NCBI GenBank assembly: GCA_964542305.1
Contig: CAZITX010000010.1
Location: forward strand, 18,733 to 82,732
Length of the DNA stretch: 64,000 nucleotides
DNA from: DMER64 sp964542305
GTDB taxonomy: Bacteria; Bacteroidota; Bacteroidia; Bacteroidales; UBA932
Direction of reading: 5' to 3'
In this document: positions 43,092-50,885 of the stretch, one piece after another
How positions within the stretch are numbered: the stretch's first letter is position 1
Layout: each line of letters starts with the position of its first letter
Program-made: the position numbers and the translations under genes
The notes under the pieces: model-generated
What the model was told of the DNA's origin: nothing
Databases searched by the model: none
The model's input: only the letters and a program-made list of their open reading frames with translations

Positions 43092-44745
43092 TGTAATTGT
43101 TTCCACGGATCCCGGGCAATTGCGCCAAATGGTCCCCGCCGGGACGAAAGTGGTGCTGTTGTACGATAGGAATGTGTCCGTATGGATGGAACAGATCACG
43201 GACCCTTCCTGGATCACCATACCCCTGGATGGAGGGGAAGGATTGAAACAGTGGAAATACGTTCAGCAGGTCACGGACCGGTTTATTGAGATGCAAATAG
43301 ACCGTTCCTGGTTCCTCATTGGCATGGGGGGCGGAACGGTGTGCGATTTTGCAGGTTTCATAGGATCCGTTTATATGCGGGGAATGATGTTCGGGTTTAT
43401 TCCAACCACGCTGCTTGCCCAGGTAGATGCGGCATTGGGCGGGAAAAACGGGATCCACGCAGGGCCTTATAAGAATATGATCGGATGCACGGTGCTTCCC
43501 GGTTGGGTTTTTTGTTATCCCGCTGTGTTGAGCACACTTCCTGCCGGGGAGTTTCGTTGTGGACTGGCCGAATGCATCAAACACGGAGCTATAGCGTCTG
43601 AATCCTATTTCCGCTTCCTGGAAGAAGAAGTGTTCCCCTTGAAGGAGTTTAAAGATTATTCCCCGGAAATATTGCACAGGCTGATCACGGATTCCCAGGA
43701 GATCAAACTGGGGATAGTGGAACAGGACCTGTACGAAAAAGGCGTACGAAGAGCCCTGAATTTCGGGCATACTTTCGGGCATGCCCTGGCAGCACGTTAC
43801 CCGGAATTGTCGCACGGGGAAGCCGTGGCCAAAGGGATGGCCGCTGCTACCTTCTACTCGGTACAAAAAGGACTGCTTTCGCAGGAAAGCGTAAAACGGT
43901 TATTGCGCGCCATTGACTCGGCGGGACTGGATCCCGAACTTCCCTGCACACAGAGCGATTTGATCACTTACATGCTGCACGACAAGAAAAAACAGGGGAA
44001 AACCCTGGGACTGGTATTGCTGCGGGATATTGGTGAGTACGTTTTGTTCAACGAACCGGTGGAAAAATGGAAAAACACACTTCGTAATCCCGGAGTAAGC
44101 CTGGGGGCGCAATGGGAAAAAAATCTTTCCCTGTGGTTGGAAAAAGCTCCCTGGGTGGAATTCAGATTGGATCTGATGGGGGATATTTCGCAGGTGGGTA
44201 TGGTTGCTTTGCGTATGCAATGTATGGGAAAAGAAAAAAAGATCCTGCTTACGCTTCCTGTCAATCCCGAATGTACCGAGGTCCCGGACTCCTTGAGGGA
44301 GATGATCTCCTGGGGTGCCGGATGGGTAGACATCCCCGTAAAAGCTTCTCCTGCATATAAAGAATCCTTATCAAGTCTGGCCCGTGAAAACGAAGCCGGG
44401 ATCATTCAGTCCGTACATTTTTGGGAAAATCCCTCCCGGGAGATACCGGGTGAAGCTACTTTGAACGAATTGGTCAGGGAAGCGTTCTCTACCGGGGCGG
44501 ATTATTTGAAAATAGCAGTTTATACCTATAGTGTACAGCAGTCAGACAAATTGCTGGCCTGGTGTGATGAGCAAAATGCACGGGAAGGTGTTGATTACAG
44601 GATCACTGTGATGATCATGGGTGAAGACGCGCTCAGAACACGCAAACATGCGCTCAGCCAGGGTTATCCTTTTGTTTATGCCGCTTCCGGTCCACAAAAC
44701 ACTACGGCTCCGGGACAACCATCTTTTGAAGCATTAATGATGTAG
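43084..44745 (+). CDS. Fused 3-dehydroquinate synthase / type I 3-dehydroquinate dehydratase
   Basis: 553 residues. Residues about 1-325 are a 3-dehydroquinate synthase (AroB): GMGGGTVCDFAGF, YMRGMMFGFIPTTLLAQVDAALGGK, the zinc-site regions GLAECIKHG and NFGHTFGHALA. Residues about 345-553 are a type I dehydratase (AroD): Glu359 in VEFRLDL, His445 in QSVHFW, the Schiff-base Lys476 in ADYLKIAV, and the end GQPSFEALM. Both active sites look complete, so one chain should run two consecutive steps of the shikimate pathway. The start overlaps the DAHP synthase fusion by 8 bases, and the 3' end overlaps convergent waaA by 44. Confidence 0.9.
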   Translation: MNNVIVSTDPGQLRQMVPAGTKVVLLYDRNVSVWMEQITDPSWITIPLDGGEGLKQWKYVQQVTDRFIEMQIDRSWFLIGMGGGTVCDFAGFIGSVYMRGMMFGFIPTTLLAQVDAALGGKNGIHAGPYKNMIGCTVLPGWVFCYPAVLSTLPAGEFRCGLAECIKHGAIASESYFRFLEEEVFPLKEFKDYSPEILHRLITDSQEIKLGIVEQDLYEKGVRRALNFGHTFGHALAARYPELSHGEAVAKGMAAATFYSVQKGLLSQESVKRLLRAIDSAGLDPELPCTQSDLITYMLHDKKKQGKTLGLVLLRDIGEYVLFNEPVEKWKNTLRNPGVSLGAQWEKNLSLWLEKAPWVEFRLDLMGDISQVGMVALRMQCMGKEKKILLTLPVNPECTEVPDSLREMISWGAGWVDIPVKASPAYKESLSSLARENEAGIIQSVHFWENPSREIPGEATLNELVREAFSTGADYLKIAVYTYSVQQSDKLLAWCDEQNAREGVDYRITVMIMGEDALRTRKHALSQGYPFVYAASGPQNTTAPGQPSFEALMM

Positions 44746-45886
44746 CTCCCGTATTCCCGGCGACATACGTTTTGGCAGCATTTCCGGCTTCCAGGTACAA
44801 CACGGGATCTTCCATCCACTTCTTAAGCGCCCGGGAACAAGAATCGTAATCCTGAAAGCCTTCAGCGGCGCCGTTATCTATAAGATCGCAGGCCTCTTTA
44901 AATTTATGGTAGTTGGTGCCGAACAACAACGGCTTGCCGTATACTGCAGCTTCCAGGGTGTTGTGTATGCCGGATTTGTTAAACCCGCCACCTATGTAGC
45001 AATACGTTGCATAGCGGTACAGGGAGGAAAGCATCCCTATGCTGTCTATGACCAAAACCCGGGGAACAGCTGTTGATGTCTGCGCCTTTGAGAAAAAAAC
45101 AGGATCCAGGTGACTGAATTTTTGTCTTATGGAGGCCAGGTGTCCCGCATGGATTTGGTGCGGGGCCAGAACCAGTTGCAGGGTGGGGTGATCATCCATC
45201 AGCCGGGCAAGGATATCTTCATCTTCCGGCCATGTGCTTCCGGCCACCAGGACCGGGTCTTTTACCAGTTGCCTGAACAGGGCGGGGGTGTTGTCACGGG
45301 TGGCAATTTCGGCCACCCGGTCAAAACGTGTGTCTCCTGCCACCGTTACCGGAAGGGATAACCCGGGAATGTTTTCAAGGAGCTCCCGGGAAGATTCGTC
45401 CTGAACAAAAAGATGAGTAAAACAGGTTAACATAAATCGGAAAAGAGTTCCGTATTTTTTAAAGAACGGCTGGTTTGGACGAAACCGGGCCGAGATAAGG
45501 TACGTGGGGATATTCTTTTTTTTCAGGTTTTTTAAATAATAGTACCAGAATTCGTATTTCACGAAAACAGCCAGGGTTGGTTTTACCAGTTCCAGAAATC
45601 GGCGCGCATTCCGCGGCGAATCCAAAGGCAGGTAAAACACCTGGTCTGCCAGGGGCGTGTTTTTCCGGATTTCGTACCCTGAAGGAGAAAAAAACGTGAG
45701 AAGAATCTGTATTTCAGGGTGTTGTTTGCGAAACGCTTCCATAACGGGTCTTCCCTGTTCAAATTCTCCCAGGGAGGCACAATGGATCCACAAGAGAGGG
45801 GTTTTTTCTTCCCGGTCCTGACAAACGTGTTGCATCCGTTTCCATTGTCCCTGCCTTCCTTTAATAAAACGCACGATCCTGCTCAT
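44702..45886 (-). CDS. waaA: Kdo transferase (3-deoxy-D-manno-octulosonate transferase)
   Basis: 394 residues from the ATG at 45886. It adds Kdo to lipid A precursor at the inner face of the inner membrane. Two Rossmann-type halves of a GT-B enzyme are seen: HCASLGEFEQGRPV with the catalytic-type Glu, FFSPSGYE, the AVFVKYEFW and ISARFRPNQPFF segments, VAGDTRFDRV, VAGSTWPEDE, APHQIHAGH, and YIGGGFNKSGIHNTLEAAVYGKP. The usual N-terminal membrane anchor of about 20 residues is missing; only the basic KGRQGQWKRM part is left. The -7 box four bases before this ATG argues against a longer form. Confidence 0.9.
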   Translation of the reverse strand: MSRIVRFIKGRQGQWKRMQHVCQDREEKTPLLWIHCASLGEFEQGRPVMEAFRKQHPEIQILLTFFSPSGYEIRKNTPLADQVFYLPLDSPRNARRFLELVKPTLAVFVKYEFWYYYLKNLKKKNIPTYLISARFRPNQPFFKKYGTLFRFMLTCFTHLFVQDESSRELLENIPGLSLPVTVAGDTRFDRVAEIATRDNTPALFRQLVKDPVLVAGSTWPEDEDILARLMDDHPTLQLVLAPHQIHAGHLASIRQKFSHLDPVFFSKAQTSTAVPRVLVIDSIGMLSSLYRYATYCYIGGGFNKSGIHNTLEAAVYGKPLLFGTNYHKFKEACDLIDNGAAEGFQDYDSCSRALKKWMEDPVLYLEAGNAAKTYVAGNTGATSLMLQKMVVPEP

Positions 45887-45890
45887 GATA

Positions 45891-45898
45891 CAAAGGTA
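45891..45898 (-). promoter_or_regulatory. -7 promoter box for waaA
   Basis: On the minus strand this reads TACCTTTG, exactly four bases before the waaA ATG. Together with the plus-strand box it forms a perfect 8-base inverted repeat. Confidence 0.6.
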
Positions 45899-45910
45899 TG
45901 GATTTTGCGT

Positions 45911-45918
45911 TACCTTTG
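45911..45918 (+). promoter_or_regulatory. -7 promoter box for the PHP/mla unit
   Basis: TACCTTTG lies exactly four bases before the ATG at 45923, and 12 bases from the mirror-image waaA box. Confidence 0.6.
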
Positions 45919-45922
45919 CAGA

Positions 45923-47062
45923 ATGCCAAAGAGACATAACAAGAAAAAATGGTGGATCGCAGCCGGAATTCTTTGGGTGCTGATCCTGCTTATCAGGATG
46001 ATGCCCCTGTATAAGCCGGGGCCTTCCGATCCTTTTTCCGGACCCTTTTGGTACAATCCCTACCGGGAAGTAAGTCAGGAGGGTCGTTGGATCAGGGCTA
46101 ATTTTCATGCCCATTCCAATGCCTGGGGGTTTTTTACAAACGGCAGAAAAAATACGGTAGAAGACATTCTGTCCAAATACGACTCCCTGGGATACGATGT
46201 AATAGGAGTGTCAGATTATCAGCGCATTACTGTCACACAAGCCGAGCCCTTTATCCCTGTATACGAACACGGGTTCAACATTTTGAAAACCCATCAGGGA
46301 TCCATAGGTGCCCGCGAAGTATACCACGGGGATTACATTTTACCCCAAACCCGCTCCCAAAAACAACATGTTTTGAACAAATTGCGGGAACGGACGCAGG
46401 TGCTGGTGCTGAATCATCCCGACTGGATGGGAGGCTATTCGCCGCGGGATATGCGGTTTCTTACCGGATACGATTGTTTTGAAGTGTTGAATGATTTCTG
46501 GAATTCCGAGGATCTCTGGGATGTGGCCCTCTCATCCGGGAAACCGGCTATGATAGTGGGCGGAGATGACGCACACAACGTATTCAAACAAACGGACCTG
46601 GCCCGTGATTTAACCGTAATATATAGTCTGTCCGATACCCTGAAGCCTGATGATATATACCGGGCGTTGATCAGCGGTGCGGCATACGGTGTGGAAGTAT
46701 CCAGGAGATTCAGCCGGGTAAGTGTAGTGGAAAAACGCAGGAACCTGGACAGTTTGCCCCTGTTGCGATCCTGCAAGATCACAAACGACAGCCTGATAGT
46801 AACATTGACGGGAAATGCCCGGCAATTCCGTTTCACCGGACAGAACGGAAAACTCCTGAAACAGGTGACCGATACCGTAAACGGGATACATACGGCTTCT
46901 TATTGCCTGCAGCAAGAGGATGCTTACGTCCGGGTAAAGATAGCCTTTCCCGACAGTTCTCATATTTACCTGAATCCTGTGATGCGAACTGTTGAAAAAG
47001 ACTTGAAACCAACCATGCCCGCTTCCCAAAAGCGGTGGGTATTTAGTATCTTTGACAAATGA
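45923..47062 (+). CDS. Membrane-anchored PHP-domain phosphoesterase-like protein
   Basis: 379 residues from the ATG at 45923. A basic start and one transmembrane helix (about 10-28) anchor the protein, with the rest probably outside the cytoplasm. PHP metal motifs are visible: His62-Ala-His64 in RANFHAHS, GVSDYQ, VLNHPDW and VGGDDAHN. The PHP fold hydrolyses phosphate esters. The substrate here is unknown. The C-terminal about 100 residues form a beta-rich domain. Its stop overlaps mlaE by four bases (ATGA), so it is tightly linked to a lipid-transport system. Confidence 0.82.
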   Translation: MPKRHNKKKWWIAAGILWVLILLIRMMPLYKPGPSDPFSGPFWYNPYREVSQEGRWIRANFHAHSNAWGFFTNGRKNTVEDILSKYDSLGYDVIGVSDYQRITVTQAEPFIPVYEHGFNILKTHQGSIGAREVYHGDYILPQTRSQKQHVLNKLRERTQVLVLNHPDWMGGYSPRDMRFLTGYDCFEVLNDFWNSEDLWDVALSSGKPAMIVGGDDAHNVFKQTDLARDLTVIYSLSDTLKPDDIYRALISGAAYGVEVSRRFSRVSVVEKRRNLDSLPLLRSCKITNDSLIVTLTGNARQFRFTGQNGKLLKQVTDTVNGIHTASYCLQQEDAYVRVKIAFPDSSHIYLNPVMRTVEKDLKPTMPASQKRWVFSIFDK

Positions 47063-47805
47063 TTAAGAAAACGCTGGAACTTCTGGGAGAGTATATACTC
47101 CTGATGAAACGGGTTTTTACCAAACCCGAAAAATGGAGTATTTTCTGGAAACAATATTTTGTGGAAACCGAGAGCCTGGGTCTTACTTCTGTGGCATTGA
47201 TCGGGATCATTTCCATAGCCATAGGTGCTGTTCTTGTTATTCAAACTGCCTACAATATCGAGAACCCCTTTATTCCCAAAATGTACGTGGGGTATATGGT
47301 ACGGGAAAGCCTGATACTGGAGTTTTCATGCACTATGATCGCTCTTATACTGGCAGGGAAGGTAGGGTCCAACATTTCTTCGGATATCGGAACCATGCGA
47401 TTGACAGAACAGATAGACGCTATGGAAATGATGGGGATCAATTCCGCCAATTACTTGATCCTGCCCAAAGTGGTTGCCGTTTGCGTATTCAATCCAATAT
47501 TAATGCTTTTCAGTTTTTTGGTAGGGATCCTGGGAGGTTGGCTGATAGTAGCGGCTACCGGAATGATCACATTGAGCCAGTATACGGAAGGATTGCGTTT
47601 TGCCTTTAACGGGTATTATATCGTTTATGCGGTCACAAAAATGATCGTGTTCAGTTTTATTATTGTTACCGTCTCTGCTCTTTACGGGTACGGACCAAAA
47701 GCCAATTCCATGGAAGTGGGAAGGGCAAGTACCCGGTCCATTGTCTCTATATGCCTGCTGATCCTGATCACCGATCTAATGTTAACCCAATTGATGCTGA
47801 ATTAA
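47059..47805 (+). CDS. mlaE: MlaE-family ABC transporter permease
   Basis: 248 residues with five or six transmembrane helices. The MlaE signature LAGKVGSNISSDIGTMRLTEQIDAMEMMGIN lies at about residues 99-129, in the helix contacting the ATPase. In other bacteria it moves phospholipids between the inner membrane and a periplasmic MCE protein. It is coupled upstream to the PHP gene and shares one base with the following mlaF start. Confidence 0.92.
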   Translation: MIKKTLELLGEYILLMKRVFTKPEKWSIFWKQYFVETESLGLTSVALIGIISIAIGAVLVIQTAYNIENPFIPKMYVGYMVRESLILEFSCTMIALILAGKVGSNISSDIGTMRLTEQIDAMEMMGINSANYLILPKVVAVCVFNPILMLFSFLVGILGGWLIVAATGMITLSQYTEGLRFAFNGYYIVYAVTKMIVFSFIIVTVSALYGYGPKANSMEVGRASTRSIVSICLLILITDLMLTQLMLN

Positions 47806-48560
47806 TGATATACGTTCGAAATATTAGTAAAGACTTCGGAGGGCAGCAGGTGCTTTCAGATATAACAGTTGATTTTGAAGAAGGGAAAACCAATCTTATT
47901 ATCGGAGCCAGCGGATCCGGAAAAACCGTGTTGCTGAAAGCCATAGCCGGGCTTCATCCCATAGATGCCGGCCGGATCCTGTATGACGATATGGTATTTA
48001 ACCAATTGGAAGAAAAAGAGCGAAAACTGATCCATAAAAAAATGGGTATGTTGTTCCAGGGGTCGGCTCTTTTTGATTTTGCCACGGCCCGGGAGAATGT
48101 GCGTTTTCCCCTTGATTTTTTCACAGACTGGTCCATGGCCGAGAAAAACGACCGGGTGGATTTTTGCCTTGAACGCGTGAACCTGGAAGACATCGGGAAT
48201 AAATACCCGTCCGAACTTAGTGGAGGGATGCAGAAAAGGGTTGGGATCGCACGGGCTATAGTCATGAATCCGCGTTATCTTTTTTGTGATGAGCCCAATT
48301 CCGGGCTGGATCCGCAGACGGCTATTGTCATAGATCAACTAATCAGTGAGATTTCCCACGAATACAATATGACTACCATCATCAACACCCACGATATGAA
48401 CTCGGTTATGGCCATTGGGGAAAAAGTAGTTTTTCTATACGAAGGCAAAAAAGAATGGGAAGGCAGCCGGGAAAACATACTTCATTCAGACAGCAAGGCC
48501 CTGAATGATTTTGTGTTCGCTTCCGAAATGGCCAAAATGCTTAAAAAATCTAAATTCTGA
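47805..48560 (+). CDS. mlaF: MlaF-family ABC transporter ATPase
   Basis: 251 residues from the ATG at 47805, which overlaps the mlaE stop. Walker A is GASGSGKT, the signature is LSGGMQKRVGIARA, and Walker B is YLFCDEPNSGLDP, followed by the switch histidine in INTHDMNS. It powers the MlaE permease. The MCE substrate-binding protein gene (mlaD) does not follow; the next gene is convergent and overlaps by 11 bases. The partner must be encoded elsewhere. Confidence 0.92.
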   Translation: MIYVRNISKDFGGQQVLSDITVDFEEGKTNLIIGASGSGKTVLLKAIAGLHPIDAGRILYDDMVFNQLEEKERKLIHKKMGMLFQGSALFDFATARENVRFPLDFFTDWSMAEKNDRVDFCLERVNLEDIGNKYPSELSGGMQKRVGIARAIVMNPRYLFCDEPNSGLDPQTAIVIDQLISEISHEYNMTTIINTHDMNSVMAIGEKVVFLYEGKKEWEGSRENILHSDSKALNDFVFASEMAKMLKKSKF

Positions 48561-49764
48561 AACGTATCCCCAATTCCATTTTAAACTGGGTCGGTTGAAT
48601 GGTGCGAATGCTCTTGGGCTGGTTATTTTCAAAATAGTGGGAAACGGTCGGTTCAACATAAATACCCATCCATTCCGACCATTTGTACTCTATACCCAGA
48701 CCTCCGTATACAGACAATTGAAACCCTTGTACAGGAACGTACTGGCGTGTGGCTACATCGTTTAGCTGGCAGATATATTCGTCGGCCACGGCCTTATCCA
48801 GGGCCCCTCCGCCCACAGCGTAAACCGTAAGGTGCGGGGTGTTGACCGCCCGGAAATAAACGCTGACCGGGATGCCTACATAATGGGTGTTCTGATTGAC
48901 AATGTAAGACTTGTCCGCAGTATGTACCTGGTATTCACCGCGTAACAAGGTGTATGTTAATGAGGCTCCTACCGAAAGCCATTTGTTGAATTCTTTCTGC
49001 ACATTAATGCCTGCCGATATGGGTGTGGAAAAATGTGCGGACATCAGGTTAACATCATCCTCATCAAAATTCGGGGCCATGTAATCCGGGATCCCCAAAT
49101 TGGCAAGATCACTGCCGGCCAGACTAAGGGGCGTTTCCCATTTGGTGGTGTATGTTGAGGGTGTGAAAATATAGTTTCCGTTAATGGCTCCCTGGTAAGA
49201 AAAGTTGGCCGCCGTGATCCATTTTCTGTTTATCCGGCTTGGTTCAGGAAGGTCTACCGGAAACAGGGGTGTTGGGGGTTGTGTTTTTTCTTTGACGGGT
49301 TCCCCTATGGCCGGATCTTTTTCAGCTGCACGATTCTGCTCTGAAGCAGGCCGGGGCTTTCCCTGCTCCGGTTGAGGCTTAGGAGCACTGGCGGAGGATA
49401 CAAACAGTTCAGATGTTGCAGGAACCACAGAAGCTTCACGGAGTCTGTCAAGTTGTGCCCGGGCGTACAATCCGTGAATATGTTGGGGATAACCGGTTGT
49501 TGTAATATTGGCCGGTTGGGAAACGATCCGGCATACGGTTTCAGTGGCGTGTGTATCCCGGTTAAGTACCGGCATCAGAAGAAACATCAGCAAAAGCAGG
49601 CATGCGGCAGCGGATGTGCTCCACAAAAACACCCTTCTGCGACGAAGGATAATGGTTCTGCGGGACATCCGCACGACCAAACCTTCCCAGTCGCCGTGTT
49701 CTTCCGGAAAAGAGAAATTTCGCAAATTATCCCTTATATGCTTATCGAAAGATTGTTCACTCAT
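48550..49764 (-). CDS. Trans-envelope protein: membrane-anchored N-terminus with beta-barrel C-terminus
   Basis: 404 residues. A charged cytoplasmic segment (1-43) is followed by one transmembrane helix (about 45-66), a Pro/Glu/Lys-rich linker (about 115-175), and a region of alternating strands (about 180-404) resembling an outer-membrane beta-barrel domain. The gene lies directly after an ECF sigma factor and a lipoprotein, each overlapping the next. An N-terminal cytoplasmic segment plus transmembrane helix in this position suggests an anti-sigma-like role, which is inference. The combination of an inner-membrane helix and a barrel in one chain is the unusual point. Confidence 0.7.
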   Translation of the reverse strand: MSEQSFDKHIRDNLRNFSFPEEHGDWEGLVVRMSRRTIILRRRRVFLWSTSAAACLLLLMFLLMPVLNRDTHATETVCRIVSQPANITTTGYPQHIHGLYARAQLDRLREASVVPATSELFVSSASAPKPQPEQGKPRPASEQNRAAEKDPAIGEPVKEKTQPPTPLFPVDLPEPSRINRKWITAANFSYQGAINGNYIFTPSTYTTKWETPLSLAGSDLANLGIPDYMAPNFDEDDVNLMSAHFSTPISAGINVQKEFNKWLSVGASLTYTLLRGEYQVHTADKSYIVNQNTHYVGIPVSVYFRAVNTPHLTVYAVGGGALDKAVADEYICQLNDVATRQYVPVQGFQLSVYGGLGIEYKWSEWMGIYVEPTVSHYFENNQPKSIRTIQPTQFKMELGIRFRI

Positions 49765-50224
49765 TTACAAAAGGGCATAAAGTTTCGTTAATTGTTAAAA
49801 ATGCGCGGCCAAAAAACCGGGGACCGTATTCCCGGATGTCTTCCTGCGTAAGCTGGAATGTGGGCAGCATAAAATGTACGTATAACGTTTCGGCAGGATA
49901 AAGCGGGTTGTAAAATTCTCCGTACCCGTTTATGATCAGCCGGAATTCCTGCGATATGGGGAAAGCCGTGGTCTGTACAGAAAAAGAACCATTTTCTTTG
50001 GTAAAGACGGGGTCTTCCGTGCGCATGGTTACGGAAATTTCCGGAACCGGTTCCAGGGACAAGGAATCTGTAACAGTTCCCTGAACCACAAAAAAGGCAT
50101 GCGGGTACTGTCTTGTAGCCAGCGAGTCGGGTTGATCGGGGTCGTACCTGAAAGGAATGGAATCTTCGCACGAAGCCGTAAACCCCGCCAAAAGAACAAT
50201 ACCTATGAAATACAACCGTTTCAT
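49757..50224 (-). CDS. Lipoprotein with carboxypeptidase-regulatory-like fold
   Basis: 155 residues. The signal sequence ends in the lipobox TASC (Cys19). The mature part holds one beta-sandwich (about 45-120; VVQGTVTD, PVPEISVTM, ENGSFSVQT) of the carboxypeptidase-regulatory-like type found in Bacteroidota outer-membrane proteins. It resembles the small lipoproteins that in some genomes travel with radical-SAM genes, but none is adjacent here. It overlaps the sigma factor gene by four bases and the barrel gene by eight, so the three are one unit. Confidence 0.75.
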   Translation of the reverse strand: MKRLYFIGIVLLAGFTASCEDSIPFRYDPDQPDSLATRQYPHAFFVVQGTVTDSLSLEPVPEISVTMRTEDPVFTKENGSFSVQTTAFPISQEFRLIINGYGEFYNPLYPAETLYVHFMLPTFQLTQEDIREYGPRFFGRAFLTINETLCPFVNE

Positions 50225-50787
50225 TTCAAATCGCTGAGTTTGTTTTGTAGCCAGTTTCTTGCCCTGGAATACTGTGAACGTGATGTACTTTCACTAATTT
50301 TCAAAATTTCGGCTATTTCATTATGCGTATATCCCTCAATGGCGTACATATTAAAAATGGTGCGGAATCCTGTTGGCATTTGCTCTATGCAGCGGTATAT
50401 ATCCCCGGCGGAAATGTTCTCCAGAATATGCCCCGTGGTAACTGAACTGCCGGCAGTGGTTTCTATCTGTTCGCTGTAACGCAAGGCATCATTTTTGCGT
50501 AAATGGGAAAGGGAAATATTAACAAAAATTTTGCGTGCCCAACCTTCAAAAGAACCTGTTCCGGCATATGTCCCGATTTTTTCAAACAATACCACAAATC
50601 CGTCCTGTACAATATCCCGGGCTGTCTCGCGGTTGCCTGTATACCGCTGACAAACCGCTAACATTTTGGAATAGAGACGTTCATATACAACACGTTGTGC
50701 CGCAGCATCTTTTTTTATGCATGCGGCAATGAGGTCACCTTCCGGAGTGTCTTTACTAAGATGATAATTACGGCCGGAATGTTGCAT
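50221..50787 (-). CDS. ECF-type RNA polymerase sigma factor
   Basis: 188 residues. Region 2 has the YSKMLAVCQRYTGNRETARDIVQDGFVVLFEKI core-binding helices and GSFEGWARKIFVNISLSHLRK (-10 recognition). Region 4 has MPTGFRTIFNMYAIEGYTHNEIAEIL and SESTSRSQYSRARNWLQNKL (-35 recognition). Region 3 is missing, as in ECF factors. It heads a three-gene unit with a lipoprotein and a trans-envelope protein, so it probably senses an envelope state. The regulon is unknown. Confidence 0.92.
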   Translation of the reverse strand: MQHSGRNYHLSKDTPEGDLIAACIKKDAAAQRVVYERLYSKMLAVCQRYTGNRETARDIVQDGFVVLFEKIGTYAGTGSFEGWARKIFVNISLSHLRKNDALRYSEQIETTAGSSVTTGHILENISAGDIYRCIEQMPTGFRTIFNMYAIEGYTHNEIAEILKISESTSRSQYSRARNWLQNKLSDLK

Positions 50788-50815
50788 GGATGTTAGAAAA
50801 TTGTACAGGCGTAAA

Positions 50816-50823
50816 CAAAAGTA
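50816..50823 (-). promoter_or_regulatory. -7 promoter box for the ECF sigma unit
   Basis: On the minus strand this reads TACTTTTG, 28 bases before the ATG at 50787. Confidence 0.5.
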
Positions 50824-50853
50824 AAATAAATAATTGAATTGAACGAATTATGG

Positions 50854-50861
50854 TAACTTTG
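50854..50861 (+). promoter_or_regulatory. -7 promoter box for the TPR lipoprotein unit
   Basis: TAACTTTG lies 24 bases before the ATG at 50886. It supports that start rather than the GTG-like start at 50850, which would lie inside the promoter. Confidence 0.55.
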
Positions 50862-50885
50862 CAATTCCCGCAATATTTCAAAACC

